A stretch of 35,315 nt of DNA from CAYYOS01 sp964473355. GTDB lineage: Bacteria > Pseudomonadota > Gammaproteobacteria > Burkholderiales > REEB80. Location: contig CAYYOS010000005.1 of the NCBI GenBank assembly GCA_964473355.1, positions 1-35,315 of the forward strand. The letters are read 5' to 3'. Shown here piece by piece: positions 1 to 8,767 of the stretch. Under the pieces are notes generated by a model. The model had not been told where the DNA came from. It saw nothing but the letters and a program-made list of their open reading frames with translations, and ran no database searches. The position numbers and the translations under genes are program-made. The number at the start of each line of letters is the position of its first letter. Within the stretch, counting starts at the first letter, position 1.

Positions 1-524
1 TTGCGGTGGACAATATTTACGCGGCGCCGATATTGTTGGGCGAAGTGTGGAAGCACGATTATCCAAATCTGGTCGTGGTCTCGCCGGATGTCGGTGGTGT
101 GGTGCGTGCCCGTGCTTTAGCAAAGCGCTTGGAAGCCGATTTGGCGATTATAGATAAACGCCGTCCTAAACCCAATGTCGCGAAGGTGATGCACATTATC
201 GGCGATGTTGAAGGCCGCACATGTGTGTTAATGGACGACTTGGTGGATACCGCCAACACCTTGTGCGAGGCGGCTAGCGCGCTTAAGGAACAGGGCGCGC
301 AGAAAGTCGTAGCGTATTGTACTCACCCGGTATTATCCGGGAATGCAGTGGAGCGGATCAATAATTCGCATCTGGATGAATTGGTCGTCACCGATACCAT
401 TCCATTGCGTGAGGACGCGCAGAACTGTAAAAAAATACGTCAGTTGAGTATTGCTGAATTGCTAGCCGAAACCATGCGCAGAATTAGCGATGAAGATTCG
501 GTAAGTTCGTTATTTATGGAGTAG
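1..524 (+). CDS. prs: Ribose-phosphate pyrophosphokinase, 3' part (5' end outside window)
   Basis: C-terminal portion of PRPP synthase, which makes phosphoribosyl pyrophosphate from ribose 5-phosphate and ATP for nucleotide, histidine, tryptophan and NAD synthesis in the cytoplasm. The frame is open from base 3 and runs to TAG at 522-524. About 173 residues are present, so roughly the first 140 of a usual ~315 are missing. Family landmarks are visible: VVSPDVGGVVRA, IIDKRRPKPN, VMHIIGDVEGR, the PRPP-binding loop (DDLVDTANTL) and the final RRISDEDSVSSLF. The loop reads DTANTL where most relatives have DTGGTL or DTAGTL. It is followed by rplY, pth and ychF, a common beta/gammaproteobacterial order. 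The GTG at base 6 is an internal codon, not a start. Confidence 0.96.
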   Translation, partial: AVDNIYAAPILLGEVWKHDYPNLVVVSPDVGGVVRARALAKRLEADLAIIDKRRPKPNVAKVMHIIGDVEGRTCVLMDDLVDTANTLCEAASALKEQGAQKVVAYCTHPVLSGNAVERINNSHLDELVVTDTIPLREDAQNCKKIRQLSIAELLAETMRRISDEDSVSSLFME

Positions 525-572
525 TTAAGCTAATTGACACGCCATATATTGATCATTTAAGGAGTAGTCGTC

Positions 573-1241
573 ATGAAATTTGAAATTACAGCAACACCAA
601 GGGACCAGCATGGAACGGGCGTATCGCGCAGAATGCGACTCGCCGGCAGCGTGCCGGGCGTGGTATATGGCGGCAATAAAGACGTCGCGGCGATTCAGCT
701 TGACCATAACGGCATTTATCACCAACTAAAGCAAGAGTCTTTCCATGCGTCCATATTAACGCTGGAAGTCGCCGGTGCAAAAGAACAAGTATTGTTGCGC
801 GATGTACAAATGCATCCTTTTAAGCCGCTGGTGCTGCATGTTGATTTTCAGCGGGTCAGTGCAACCGAAAAAATTCATATGAAAATCCCTTTGCATTTTA
901 TTAATGCTGATTTATCCCCGGGCGTGAAATTAAGCGGCGGCATTGTTAGCCATATCATGAACGAGGTCGAAGTAAAATGCTTGGCTAAAGACTTACCGGA
1001 ATATTTTGAAGTGGATTTATCCCACCTCGAAACAGGCCATTCGATTCACTTATCCGAATTAAAAATCCCGGAAAACGTAGAGTTGTCGGAACTGCAACAC
1101 GGCGATTTGCCAATAGCGACGGTTGTTATTCCTCGTGGCCATATTGAAGAGGCAGCCGCGGCGGTTGCCGAAGCGGCGCCCGAAGCCGAAGGTGCGGCCA
1201 CGCCCGCCCCCGCTAAAGCTGCGCCAACTAGCAAGTCTTGA
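573..1241 (+). CDS. rplY: 50S ribosomal protein L25, long (Ctc) form
   Basis: Ribosomal protein L25 of the Ctc type, binding 5S rRNA in the large subunit. At 222 residues it has an N-terminal L25 domain (about 1-95) and a C-terminal TL5-type beta domain (about 95-190), unlike the ~95-residue E. coli protein. The tail from about 190 is Ala/Pro/Glu-rich and looks disordered. The N-terminal FEITATPRDQHGTGVSRRMR and the VPGVVYGG segment are characteristic. ATG at 573 is preceded by a good Shine-Dalgarno (AAGGAG, 559-564). It lies 48 bp after prs and before pth, and is probably co-transcribed with prs. Confidence 0.96.
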   Translation: MKFEITATPRDQHGTGVSRRMRLAGSVPGVVYGGNKDVAAIQLDHNGIYHQLKQESFHASILTLEVAGAKEQVLLRDVQMHPFKPLVLHVDFQRVSATEKIHMKIPLHFINADLSPGVKLSGGIVSHIMNEVEVKCLAKDLPEYFEVDLSHLETGHSIHLSELKIPENVELSELQHGDLPIATVVIPRGHIEEAAAAVAEAAPEAEGAATPAPAKAAPTSKS

Positions 1242-1287
1242 GTTGCTGTAAGGGATCTAGCACCACGCGGTTACTAACTCGCCCCCT

Positions 1288-1878
1288 GTGAAGGCGATAC
1301 GTCTGGTAGTGGGTTTAGGTAACCCCGGGCGAGAATACGAAAAGCATCGCCACAACGCTGGATTTTGGTGGGTGGCCGCGGCCACGGATTTATATCCGGC
1401 TCAAATGAAACTCGAGGGGCGGTTCCAGGGTATCTTGGGACGCGCCAAATTGGTCGCCCACGAGTTATTTTTCTTTCTTCCCCAGACCTTTATGAATGCC
1501 AGTGGCCGCGCCGTAGGCGCCGTATCCCATTTCTATAAAATCCCCCCGGACGAGATTCTAGTGGTGCATGATGAACTGGATTTGCCGCCTGGCGAATCAC
1601 GTATAAAATTGGGCGGTGGGCACGCCGGACACAACGGCTTAAAAGATATGGTAAATGTACTGGGCACCCCAGATTTTTGGCGCCTGCGCATAGGCATCGG
1701 TCATCCGGGCACGCGCGAGGAAGTCGTCAATTACGTCTTAAGTAAACCGCCTGAAAGCGAGCTCAGTTTGGTTGAGGAAGTAATACATCAGAGCCTCCAG
1801 GGCTTACCGTTCTTAGCGCAGGGCTTATACCCCGAAGCACAAGCACGCATCAACATTCGCAGGAAAGCAAAAGAGTGA
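1288..1878 (+). CDS. pth: Peptidyl-tRNA hydrolase
   Basis: Hydrolyses the ester bond of peptidyl-tRNAs that drop off ribosomes, recycling tRNA; cytoplasmic and usually essential. The 196 residues match family length. Visible catalytic set: GLGNPG with Asn12, His22 in RHNAGF, Asp95 in VVHDELDLPPG, and Asn116 in GHAGHNG, each offset by two from the E. coli numbering. The start is GTG at 1288; it gives the expected N-terminus just ahead of the first beta strand, but no strong Shine-Dalgarno precedes it. The stop overlaps the GTG of ychF (GTGA, 1875-1878), suggesting translational coupling. Confidence 0.96.
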   Translation: MKAIRLVVGLGNPGREYEKHRHNAGFWWVAAATDLYPAQMKLEGRFQGILGRAKLVAHELFFFLPQTFMNASGRAVGAVSHFYKIPPDEILVVHDELDLPPGESRIKLGGGHAGHNGLKDMVNVLGTPDFWRLRIGIGHPGTREEVVNYVLSKPPESELSLVEEVIHQSLQGLPFLAQGLYPEAQARINIRRKAKE

Positions 1879-2966
1879 GTTTAAAATGTGGCATCGTAGG
1901 GCTACCCAATGTCGGTAAGTCAACATTATTTAATGCCATCACCTGTGCCGGTATAGCCGCGGAAAATTATCCTTTTTGTACCATAGAGCCCAATATCGGC
2001 ATTGTGGAAGTGCCGGATCCACGCTTGGCGGCCTTGGCGGAGATCGTTAAGCCGCAAAAAATCCAGGCGGCGATTGTTGAGTTTGTGGATATCGCCGGTT
2101 TGGTGGCGGGAGCATCCAAAGGGGAGGGCTTAGGCAATCAGTTTTTAGCCAACATCCGCGAAACCGATGCGATCGCACACGTAGTGCGCTGCTTTGAGGA
2201 CGATGATGTCATTCACGTGGCGGGACGTATCGATCCATTGAATGACATTGATGTAATCAATACCGAACTGGCCTTAGCCGATCTAGACACGGTGGAAAAA
2301 GCCATTCAACGAACCGGAAAACAAGTAAGAAGCGGGGATAAGGAAGCACAAAGCTTACTGGCTTTGTTAGAAAAGGCCAAAGCACAGCTTAACGATGCCA
2401 AACCCGTGCGCACCCTATCTTTAGACGTAGAAGACCGAGCTAAGCTGAAACCGGTGTGCCTATTGACCATGAAACCGGTGCTATATGTGGCGAACGTCGC
2501 CGAAAAAGGTTTTGAAAATAATCCCCTCTTAGAAGCTGTTATCCGTCGCGGGGAGAGCGAACATAGCCCTGTGGTTGCCGTCAGTGCAGCGATGGAAGCG
2601 GAAATTGCAGACCTTGAGGAAGCCGACAAACGCGTCTTTTTGAACGATATGAATTTGACGGAACCGGGCTTAAACCGGGTAATCCGCGCGGCTTTTAATT
2701 TGCTGGGGCTACATAGCTACTTTACTGCCGGTGTCAAGGAAGTGCGGGCGTGGACCATACATCAGGGCGATACCGCGCCTAAAGCCGCCGGGGTGATTCA
2801 CGGTGATTTTGAGCACGGCTTTATTCGCGCTGAGGTAATAAGTTTCGAGGATTTCATCACTTTCAAGGGCGAACACGGTGCTAAAGAAGCCGGCAAAATG
2901 CGTTTGGAAGGAAAAGATTATGTGGTACATGACGGCGATGTGATGCATTTTCGATTTAACGTTTGA
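1875..2966 (+). CDS. ychF: Redox-regulated ribosome-binding ATPase YchF (OLA1 family)
   Basis: Obg-family P-loop protein that prefers ATP and binds ribosomes, linked to translation and oxidative-stress responses. The 363 residues are full length. Motifs: P-loop GLPNVGKS (9-16), the NYPFCTIEPN switch segment (31-40), DIAGL (72-76), a degenerate specificity motif (ANVAE) in place of the GTPase NKxD, and a C-terminal TGS domain ending in DYVVHDGDVMHFRFNV. GTG start at 1875 overlaps the pth stop. It closes the first gene run; the next gene has its own promoter-like sequence. Confidence 0.97.
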   Translation: MSLKCGIVGLPNVGKSTLFNAITCAGIAAENYPFCTIEPNIGIVEVPDPRLAALAEIVKPQKIQAAIVEFVDIAGLVAGASKGEGLGNQFLANIRETDAIAHVVRCFEDDDVIHVAGRIDPLNDIDVINTELALADLDTVEKAIQRTGKQVRSGDKEAQSLLALLEKAKAQLNDAKPVRTLSLDVEDRAKLKPVCLLTMKPVLYVANVAEKGFENNPLLEAVIRRGESEHSPVVAVSAAMEAEIADLEEADKRVFLNDMNLTEPGLNRVIRAAFNLLGLHSYFTAGVKEVRAWTIHQGDTAPKAAGVIHGDFEHGFIRAEVISFEDFITFKGEHGAKEAGKMRLEGKDYVVHDGDVMHFRFNV

Positions 2967-2990
2967 CGATTTTACTGTACGAATGGGGGG

Positions 2991-3019
2991 TTGACCTCGG
3001 CGCAGCAGGCGCCTATGAT
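2991..3019 (+). promoter_or_regulatory. Sigma70-like promoter for the aroQ-acc operon
   Basis: TTGACC (2991-2996) and TATGAT (3014-3019) are separated by exactly 17 bp, five of six matches to each consensus hexamer. Transcription would begin near 3026, leaving a leader of about 85 nt before the aroQ ATG. It sits in the only sizeable gap (2967-3110) between ychF and the next operon. Confidence 0.7.
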
Positions 3020-3110
3020 AAAGTTCCTGTTAGATAAGTGATAAGGCGTTTGTCGCTAAAAAGCATTAAATTGTAGACAATTTCGCCGAATTTCGTCAAA
3101 CTGCTTAACT

Positions 3111-3608
3111 ATGGACTATTCGTCTAAGGTCTCAAAAAGCTCCTCCTCAGCCGAACCCTCGACAAAAAAAATAAAAATTCTGGTTTTGAACGGCCCCAAT
3201 CTAAATTTGCTGGGCACGCGCGAGCCGGAAATTTATGGCCACGTCACGCTAGCACAAGTGGCTGAGCGTCTTTTTAGTCAAGCTCAAGCGGCCAATGTTG
3301 AACTGGAATTTCGTCAAAGTAATTCTGAAGGGGAGCTGGTCGATTTTGTGCAAGCCGCTAAAACGACCGGCGTGCAGTTTATCATTATTAATCCTGCGGC
3401 ATTCACACACACTAGCCGCGCCATCCCGGATGCCCTGGCAGCAGTCAATATCCCTTTTGTAGAGGTACATCTCTCCAACATCTTTGCGCGAGAAGCGTTT
3501 CGCCAGCATTCCTGTTTTTCGGCTACCGCGGTGGGCGTGATAGCGGGCCTAGGGGTTCAAGGCTACGAGCTCGCCCTGAGCTTTGCCCTATCCCGATCCG
3601 GAGGCTAG
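3111..3608 (+). CDS. aroQ: Type II 3-dehydroquinate dehydratase
   Basis: Converts 3-dehydroquinate to 3-dehydroshikimate in the shikimate pathway. Family motifs: ILVLNGPNLNLLGTREPEIYG with the catalytic Tyr at about 42, the RQSNSEGELVDF segment, NPAAFTHTSRAI, and EVHLSNIFAREAFRQHS containing the catalytic His loop. The body is the usual ~145 residues, but ATG 3111 adds a Ser/Lys-rich extension of about 20 residues ahead of KIKILVLNG. No alternative ATG or GTG lies closer to the conserved start, so the extension is probably real. It is first in the operon with accB three bases downstream, a typical betaproteobacterial order. Confidence 0.95.
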   Translation: MDYSSKVSKSSSSAEPSTKKIKILVLNGPNLNLLGTREPEIYGHVTLAQVAERLFSQAQAANVELEFRQSNSEGELVDFVQAAKTTGVQFIIINPAAFTHTSRAIPDALAAVNIPFVEVHLSNIFAREAFRQHSCFSATAVGVIAGLGVQGYELALSFALSRSGG

Positions 3609-3611
3609 TAC

Positions 3612-4049
3612 ATGGACTTACGTAAACTAAAAAAATTAATAGACTTAGTGGAGGAATCCGGAATTTCTGAGCTAGAAATCACCGAAGGCGAAGAAAAGGT
3701 TCGAATTAGTCGAGTGGGCGGCAATGCGCAGGCAAGTTTTACGATGCAGCCCCCGCCGCTAAGCACTAACCCCACGCCTCAAGCCTTGGCCCCCTTAGTA
3801 AACGATACACCGGAAGGGCATGTCGTCAAATCCCCCATGGTCGGGACGTGTTATCGCGGACCTTCTCCAGAAGCGGCGTTTTTCGTGCAACCCGGCCAAA
3901 CCGTTAATGTTGGTGATACGCTGTGCATCATCGAAGCAATGAAACTCCTGAATGAAATTGAAGCGGATGCAGCCGGCGTAATTAAGGCCATTTTGGTGGA
4001 AAATGGGCAGCCGGTGGAATACGGCGAACCGCTTTTTGTGATCGGCTAG
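3612..4049 (+). CDS. accB: Biotin carboxyl carrier protein of acetyl-CoA carboxylase
   Basis: Carries biotin between the carboxylase (AccC) and carboxyltransferase half-reactions that make malonyl-CoA for fatty-acid synthesis. At 145 residues it has an N-terminal helical segment (MDLRKLKKLIDLVEESGI), a Pro-rich linker (about 45-65) and a C-terminal biotinyl domain (70-145). The biotin-accepting lysine is Lys111 within EAMKLLNEIEAD; most relatives have AMKLM, so one position next to it is Leu here. The thumb region lies at SPMVGTCYRGPSPEAAF. It sits between aroQ (3 bp) and accC (7 bp). Confidence 0.97.
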   Translation: MDLRKLKKLIDLVEESGISELEITEGEEKVRISRVGGNAQASFTMQPPPLSTNPTPQALAPLVNDTPEGHVVKSPMVGTCYRGPSPEAAFFVQPGQTVNVGDTLCIIEAMKLLNEIEADAAGVIKAILVENGQPVEYGEPLFVIG

Positions 4050-4056
4050 CGGTTCG

Positions 4057-5415
4057 ATGTTCGGCAAAATCCTAATCGCCAATCGCGGTGAGATCGCCTT
4101 GCGAATCCAGCGCGCCTGTCGCGAGCTCGGAATTAAAACGGTAGCGGTGCATTCCGAGGCGGACGCCGACGCCAAATATGTCAAGCTCGCCGATGAATCC
4201 GTTTGCATTGGCCCGCCTCCGTCCCAAGCGAGTTACCTGAATATTCCCGCAGTGATTAGCGCCGCGGAAGTGACCGATTCCGAAGCCATCCATCCAGGTT
4301 ACGGCTTCCTCTCCGAAAATGCCGATTTTGCCGAACGCGTGGAGCAAAGCGGGTTTGTTTTTTTAGGCCCAAAACCCGAAACCATTCGATTGATGGGCGA
4401 TAAAATTAGCGCCAAGGCTTTTATGAAAGCCTCCGGCGTGCCTTGCGTCCCCGGCTCTGATGGACCCGTTCCGTTGGCGCCCGACGAAATCTTAAAAATG
4501 GCTAAGCGCATAGGCTATCCCGTCATCATTAAAGCAGCTGGCGGTGGAGGTGGCCGGGGCATGCGTGTGGTGCATACGGAAGCGGCGCTGTTAAATGCGG
4601 TTAGCACCACCCAAAATGAAGCACAAGCGGCGTTTAGCAACGCCATGGTGTATTTGGAAAAGTATCTTGAAAACCCCCGCCATATTGAAATTCAAGTTCT
4701 AGCCGACACCCAGCGTCACGCGGTTTTCCTGGGCGATCGCGAGTGCTCATTGCAGCGCCGCCATCAAAAAATTCTGGAAGAAGCGCCCGCTACCGGCATC
4801 ACGCCCCGCCAGCGAGATAAAATTGGCGAGCGTTGTGCGGAGGCCTGCCGCAAGATGGGTTATCGCGGCGTTGGTACGTTTGAATTTTTATACGAGAATC
4901 GCGAGTTTTATTTTATTGAGATGAATACGCGTTTACAGGTCGAGCATCCGGTTACGGAAATGATCACCGGTATTGATATTGTGCAAGAACAAATTCGCGT
5001 GGCAGCCGGCGAAAAGCTACGTTTTCGGCAAAAAGATATTCATTTTCGCGGGCACGCGATTGAATGTCGCATTAACGCGGAAGACCCTTACACATTTGTA
5101 CCCTCGCCCGGGCGCATCACCCAGTATCATAGCCCCGGGGGACCGGGCATACGCATGGATTCTCACGTCTACCATAATTATGTGGTTCCGCCTTATTACG
5201 ATTCGCTGCTCGGGAAGCTCATTGCCTACGGGGAAACTCGTGAACAGGCTATTGCGCGCATGCGCACTGCTTTAAGTGAATTGGTCATAGAAGGGATATC
5301 CACAAACTTAAACCTGCATCAAGATTTACTCCACGACGCCGCTTTTCTACAGGGTGGAGTAAGTATTCACTATCTAGAACAGAAGCTGGAAAAAAAGCGT
5401 AAAGATCGTACCTAG
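4057..5415 (+). CDS. accC: Biotin carboxylase subunit of acetyl-CoA carboxylase
   Basis: ATP-grasp enzyme that carboxylates biotin on AccB using bicarbonate and ATP. The 452 residues are full length. Visible features: N-terminal KILIANRGEIALRI (4-17), HPGYGFLSEN (79-88), the glycine-rich ATP lid GGGGGRGMR (162-170), KILEEAP, and EMNTRLQVEHPVTE, which carries metal and bicarbonate ligands. A C-terminal biotin-carboxylase domain follows (about 335-445). It lies 7 bp after accB and 4 bp before prmA in the same operon. Confidence 0.98.
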   Translation: MFGKILIANRGEIALRIQRACRELGIKTVAVHSEADADAKYVKLADESVCIGPPPSQASYLNIPAVISAAEVTDSEAIHPGYGFLSENADFAERVEQSGFVFLGPKPETIRLMGDKISAKAFMKASGVPCVPGSDGPVPLAPDEILKMAKRIGYPVIIKAAGGGGGRGMRVVHTEAALLNAVSTTQNEAQAAFSNAMVYLEKYLENPRHIEIQVLADTQRHAVFLGDRECSLQRRHQKILEEAPATGITPRQRDKIGERCAEACRKMGYRGVGTFEFLYENREFYFIEMNTRLQVEHPVTEMITGIDIVQEQIRVAAGEKLRFRQKDIHFRGHAIECRINAEDPYTFVPSPGRITQYHSPGGPGIRMDSHVYHNYVVPPYYDSLLGKLIAYGETREQAIARMRTALSELVIEGISTNLNLHQDLLHDAAFLQGGVSIHYLEQKLEKKRKDRT

Positions 5416-5419
5416 GGGC

Positions 5420-6286
5420 ATGGGCTGGCAAGCGCTTAAATTCCGAGCAAGCGCCGAGGAAGCGGCGAGTTTAAGCGAGCTACTTTTAAGCGAAGGGGCG
5501 TTGTCAGTCGCCATAGAAAATTCCGACGAATTCGATGCGCTTTTTCAATACGAATTAGCCGAAGACCTAGTGTTATGGCAAGACAACACGGTAAGCGGCC
5601 TATTTGATGCCACCGTCGATGTTGCGGCGGTAGCCGCACGCGTCGGCATTCGTGACTTTCTCATAGAAAACATTGAGGAGCAGGACTGGGTGCGCAAAAG
5701 CCAATCGCAATTCGCCCCCATCCAAATTTCGCCGCGCCTGTGGATAGCGCCCAGTTGGCATGAGCGTGTAGACCACAACGCCACAACGATTGTCTTAGAC
5801 CCGGGCTTGGCGTTCGGCACCGGCAGCCATCCATCCACCCGCCTATGTCTGACATGGTTGGCCGAGCATATTCAAGGCGGGGAAAGCGTGCTGGATTACG
5901 GCTGCGGCTCGGGTATACTGGCGATTGCCGCGGCGAAACTGGGCGCGGCCCGGGTATCTGGGGTGGACATAGACCCGGTCGCCGTAACCGTTGCCCAAGA
6001 AAACGCCGAAAAAAATAAAATCAGCGCCGAATTTTTTACCGTGGATAATTTACCCGCCTTTACTGCCAACGTGGTTCTTGCCAATATTCTCGCTCAGCCG
6101 TTAAAAATGCTGGCGCCAGTACTCGCGGAAAAAACCGCGCCCTTTGGCACCCTGGTTTTATCGGGAATATTACGTCGGCAAGCCGAGGGCATAGCGCAGA
6201 TATACGAAAAGTGGTTTCAAATGCAGCCACCCATCTTTGCTGACGAGTGGGTGTGTCTAATCGGCGTAAAAAAGAGCGCGCGATGA
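5420..6286 (+). CDS. prmA: Ribosomal protein L11 methyltransferase
   Basis: SAM-dependent enzyme that trimethylates ribosomal protein L11. The 288 residues comprise an N-terminal substrate-recognition domain (about 1-90) and a Rossmann-type methyltransferase. Key motifs: DPGLAFGTGSHPSTRLCL (127-144), SAM motif I VLDYGCGSGILAIAA (157-171), GVDIDPVAV (181-189), and the ANILAQPL motif (221-228) matching the family NxxxxPL signature. ATG 5420 follows the accC stop by 4 bp. Its end overlaps the next gene by ATGA, so translation is probably coupled. Confidence 0.97.
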   Translation: MGWQALKFRASAEEAASLSELLLSEGALSVAIENSDEFDALFQYELAEDLVLWQDNTVSGLFDATVDVAAVAARVGIRDFLIENIEEQDWVRKSQSQFAPIQISPRLWIAPSWHERVDHNATTIVLDPGLAFGTGSHPSTRLCLTWLAEHIQGGESVLDYGCGSGILAIAAAKLGAARVSGVDIDPVAVTVAQENAEKNKISAEFFTVDNLPAFTANVVLANILAQPLKMLAPVLAEKTAPFGTLVLSGILRRQAEGIAQIYEKWFQMQPPIFADEWVCLIGVKKSAR

Positions 6287-7074
6287 TTACCCACTGTCCC
6301 CATTGCGATACCTATTTTCGGGTTAGCGCCGAGCAGCTCGCGGCCCATGACGGACAAGTTCGTTGCGGGCGTTGCACCGAGATATTTAATGCCTTGGAAC
6401 GCTTGGAGCAGGATGGCGTGAATTTGCCGGCTACCCCGATTGCCTTAAGCGCCAGTGAGATAGCATCAAAAACGCCGCGCCACAAAGAGATCATCACCGC
6501 GCCCACCAAGTCTACGGACAGCAATACTCCCTTGTCGGATATTCCGTCTGAGCTGCCACGCAAAAAATCCACGCGGCGCCAACCTCGCAATTTAAATAAA
6601 ACGCCATGGCTATGGCTGGCTGGTATTCTATTTCTCATTGTTACACTTGCCGCACAAGGCGCATATTTTTATCGCAACGAGCTGGTCGCACATAACCCAC
6701 AATTGCGTCCTCTTTTGGAAGGACTCTGCCGAGGATTGCAGTGCGAAATTGAGCTGTTGAAAAACCCGGATTTACTCAATATTGAAGCGTCCGATTTAGT
6801 TAGCGACCCCACTAACCCGGATATCATCACCGTGAATATTACCTTACGGAATCGTGCGAATTTTCCCCAGGCCCACCCCTTGCTGGAATTAACTTTAACG
6901 GACCCCCAAAACGTGCTGGTGGCCAGACGCGTATTTAAGCCCAGTGAATATATTGGCCCGGGGGTTTCGGTGGCGGCGGGGATGCTGCCAAAAAGTGAAA
7001 TCGTTATTCATTTACGTCTGCAACTGAATAATTTGAAGGCGGCGGGGTATCGGGTCTATGTGTTTTATCCTTAA
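6283..7074 (+). CDS. Zinc-ribbon, single-pass membrane protein (DUF3426 family)
   Basis: Function unknown. The start is ATG 6283, overlapping the prmA stop (ATGA) and beginning MITHCPHCDTYFRV as in relatives; an upstream in-frame start would add twelve non-conserved residues. The 263-residue protein has an MJ0042-type zinc ribbon with CPHC (5-8) and CGRC (28-31), then a polar linker rich in Ser, Thr and Lys (about 50-105). One transmembrane helix (about 109-130) follows, and a C-terminal domain (about 140-263) of DUF3426 type, predicted periplasmic, ending KAAGYRVYVFYP. The zinc domain would be cytoplasmic. The same neighbour position after prmA is common in betaproteobacteria. Confidence 0.9.
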   Translation: MITHCPHCDTYFRVSAEQLAAHDGQVRCGRCTEIFNALERLEQDGVNLPATPIALSASEIASKTPRHKEIITAPTKSTDSNTPLSDIPSELPRKKSTRRQPRNLNKTPWLWLAGILFLIVTLAAQGAYFYRNELVAHNPQLRPLLEGLCRGLQCEIELLKNPDLLNIEASDLVSDPTNPDIITVNITLRNRANFPQAHPLLELTLTDPQNVLVARRVFKPSEYIGPGVSVAAGMLPKSEIVIHLRLQLNNLKAAGYRVYVFYP

Positions 7075-7189
7075 TTCCCATCCGAAATAAAACGACTATT
7101 GCGTTCGCAGGCGGGCGGATTCGTTACTGGCTTGCCGGCCGTTTGCGGAGCGAGCCTTTAAACCCCATCTTCTTCTGCCCGAAGTGGAT

Positions 7190-7203
7190 GCGAGGGCCCT
7201 CGC
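7190..7203. repeat. Perfect 14-bp palindrome between convergent genes
   Basis: GCGAGGGCCCTCGC reads identically on both strands. It lies in the 204-bp gap between the convergent DUF3426 gene and mpl. There is no loop and no T-run, so it is not a standard terminator. Nothing else recognisable was seen in 7075-7278. Confidence 0.55.
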
Positions 7204-7278
7204 CGCAAATTGTATTCTCCCAGTCGCCTCATTCTTGTCGCCTTGTTCTGGGTAGTCGCAATGAAACGAGGTAGCTTC

Positions 7279-8643
7279 TCAGGCTTTAGGCATCGGCTCG
7301 CTATACCTAGCAAGCCCCTCTAACAGTTTTTCGTGGATGCCGCCAAACCCGCCGTTGCTCATGACGACGATTTGGTCACCGGGGTTCGCGGTACTAACAA
7401 CAGCGCTAATCAACTTTGGTAAATCGGTATAAACTTGCGCTTTTGATTTTAATGGCGCCAGCGCTGCTGCAACGTCCCATTCTAAATTATCCGAATAACA
7501 AAAAATTCGATCAGCCAGTTGTAGGCTTTCCGCCAAGCGGTCTTTCATGACCCCCATTTTCATGGTAGCCGAACGGGGTTCGATTACAGCTAAGATGCGC
7601 TGTCCGGGGGCATGGCGGCGCAATCCTTCGAGGGTGGTGGCGATTGCGGTAGGGTGATGGGCAAAATCATCGTAGACCTGTATTGCCCGCACCGTGCCGC
7701 GCAGCTCCATGCGACGCTTAACATTTTTAAATTCCCCTAAGGCTGCAAGTGCGATGGCCGGCGGGACGCCCACGTGTCTTGCCGCCGCTATCGCCGCCAA
7801 GGCGTTATGTTGATTGTGTTTTCCCTGGAGTTGCCAGCGAAGCTCGCCCTGCGCTTGATCTTTAAAATAGACTGGAAGCGCAGCGCCATTGGGGGCGCAA
7901 TTCCAGCCATCATGGTTTGCAAAGTACTCTAATTGCGACCACATACCGCGCGCTAACACACGCTGTAAATTCGCGTCTCGCGCGTTGCTGATAATTAAGC
8001 CATTTTTTGGGATGAGCCGCGCGAAATAGTGAAACTGGGTTTCGATCGCTGCCAAGTCTGGAAAAATATCGGCATGATCAAATTCGAGATTATTGAATAT
8101 CGCGGTGCGCGCCGCATAATGCAAAAACTTGGAACGCTTATCGAAGAACGCTGTGTCATATTCATCGGCTTCAATTACAAAAAAAGATGAGCTTGCGAGC
8201 CGCGCCGACACACTAAAATTTTGGGGGATGCCGCCAATCAAAAACCCGGGCGCCATCCTGGCGTATTCCAATACCCACGCTAGCATCGATGCGGTGGTGG
8301 TTTTGCCATGGGTGCCCGCTACCGCCAAGATCCACTTGTCTTTTAAAACATTTTCTTTTAACCACTGCGGACCAGATATGTATGGCAAATTTCGATCGAG
8401 GATTTCTTCCACCAAAGGGTTGCCCCGTGAGATGACATTACCGATTACATATACGTCAGGTTTAAGTTTAAGTTGGTCGCTGCCATAACCTTCTATGGCG
8501 TCAATACCCTGCGCGAGAAGCTGCAAACTCATGGGCGGGTATAAGGCTTTATCGCAGCCGGTGACGCGATGCCCCGCTTGCTGCGCAAGCACTGCCAAGC
8601 CGCCCATAAAACTGCCGCCTATACCCAGAATATGGATATGCAT
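7279..8643 (-). CDS. mpl: UDP-N-acetylmuramate:L-alanyl-gamma-D-glutamyl-meso-diaminopimelate ligase
   Basis: Murein-recycling ligase that attaches recovered tripeptide to UDP-MurNAc. With ATG at 8643 the protein is 454 residues and begins MHIHILGIGG, the normal Mpl N-terminus. A longer frame opening with TTG at 8685 adds 14 non-conserved residues. Motifs: N-terminal nucleotide-binding loop GIGGSFMGGLAVLA (7-20; GICGTFMGG in most relatives), ATP P-loop GTHGKTTTASM (110-120), FVIEADEYDTAFFDKRSK, NLEFDHADIF, and the C-terminal DDFAHHPTAI and EPRSATMKMGV segments typical of Mpl rather than MurC. It is divergent from the DUF2007 gene. Confidence 0.95.
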   Translation of the reverse strand: MHIHILGIGGSFMGGLAVLAQQAGHRVTGCDKALYPPMSLQLLAQGIDAIEGYGSDQLKLKPDVYVIGNVISRGNPLVEEILDRNLPYISGPQWLKENVLKDKWILAVAGTHGKTTTASMLAWVLEYARMAPGFLIGGIPQNFSVSARLASSSFFVIEADEYDTAFFDKRSKFLHYAARTAIFNNLEFDHADIFPDLAAIETQFHYFARLIPKNGLIISNARDANLQRVLARGMWSQLEYFANHDGWNCAPNGAALPVYFKDQAQGELRWQLQGKHNQHNALAAIAAARHVGVPPAIALAALGEFKNVKRRMELRGTVRAIQVYDDFAHHPTAIATTLEGLRRHAPGQRILAVIEPRSATMKMGVMKDRLAESLQLADRIFCYSDNLEWDVAAALAPLKSKAQVYTDLPKLISAVVSTANPGDQIVVMSNGGFGGIHEKLLEGLARYSEPMPKA

Positions 8644-8767
8644 TAGCGAGAGCTCGTGCGCTTCAAAGGCAACACGGGCTGCCAAATTTTTCCCGAAATT
8701 AGAAGGATATTCATAAGAGTTCCCATCCGGATAAGGTTATAGATTTTATGGGCGCCGCTTCAGGTAT

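Noticed and set aside
534..562. TTGACA upstream of rplY as a promoter
   Set aside because: A suitable -10 at 16-18 bp would overlap the Shine-Dalgarno directly before the ATG at 573, so it cannot serve rplY.
6247..6282. Upstream start for the DUF3426 gene
   Set aside because: The extra twelve residues lie inside prmA and are not part of the conserved zinc-ribbon N-terminus.
8644..8685. Longer TTG start for mpl
   Set aside because: Conserved Mpl proteins start at MHIHILG, which is the ATG at 8643.
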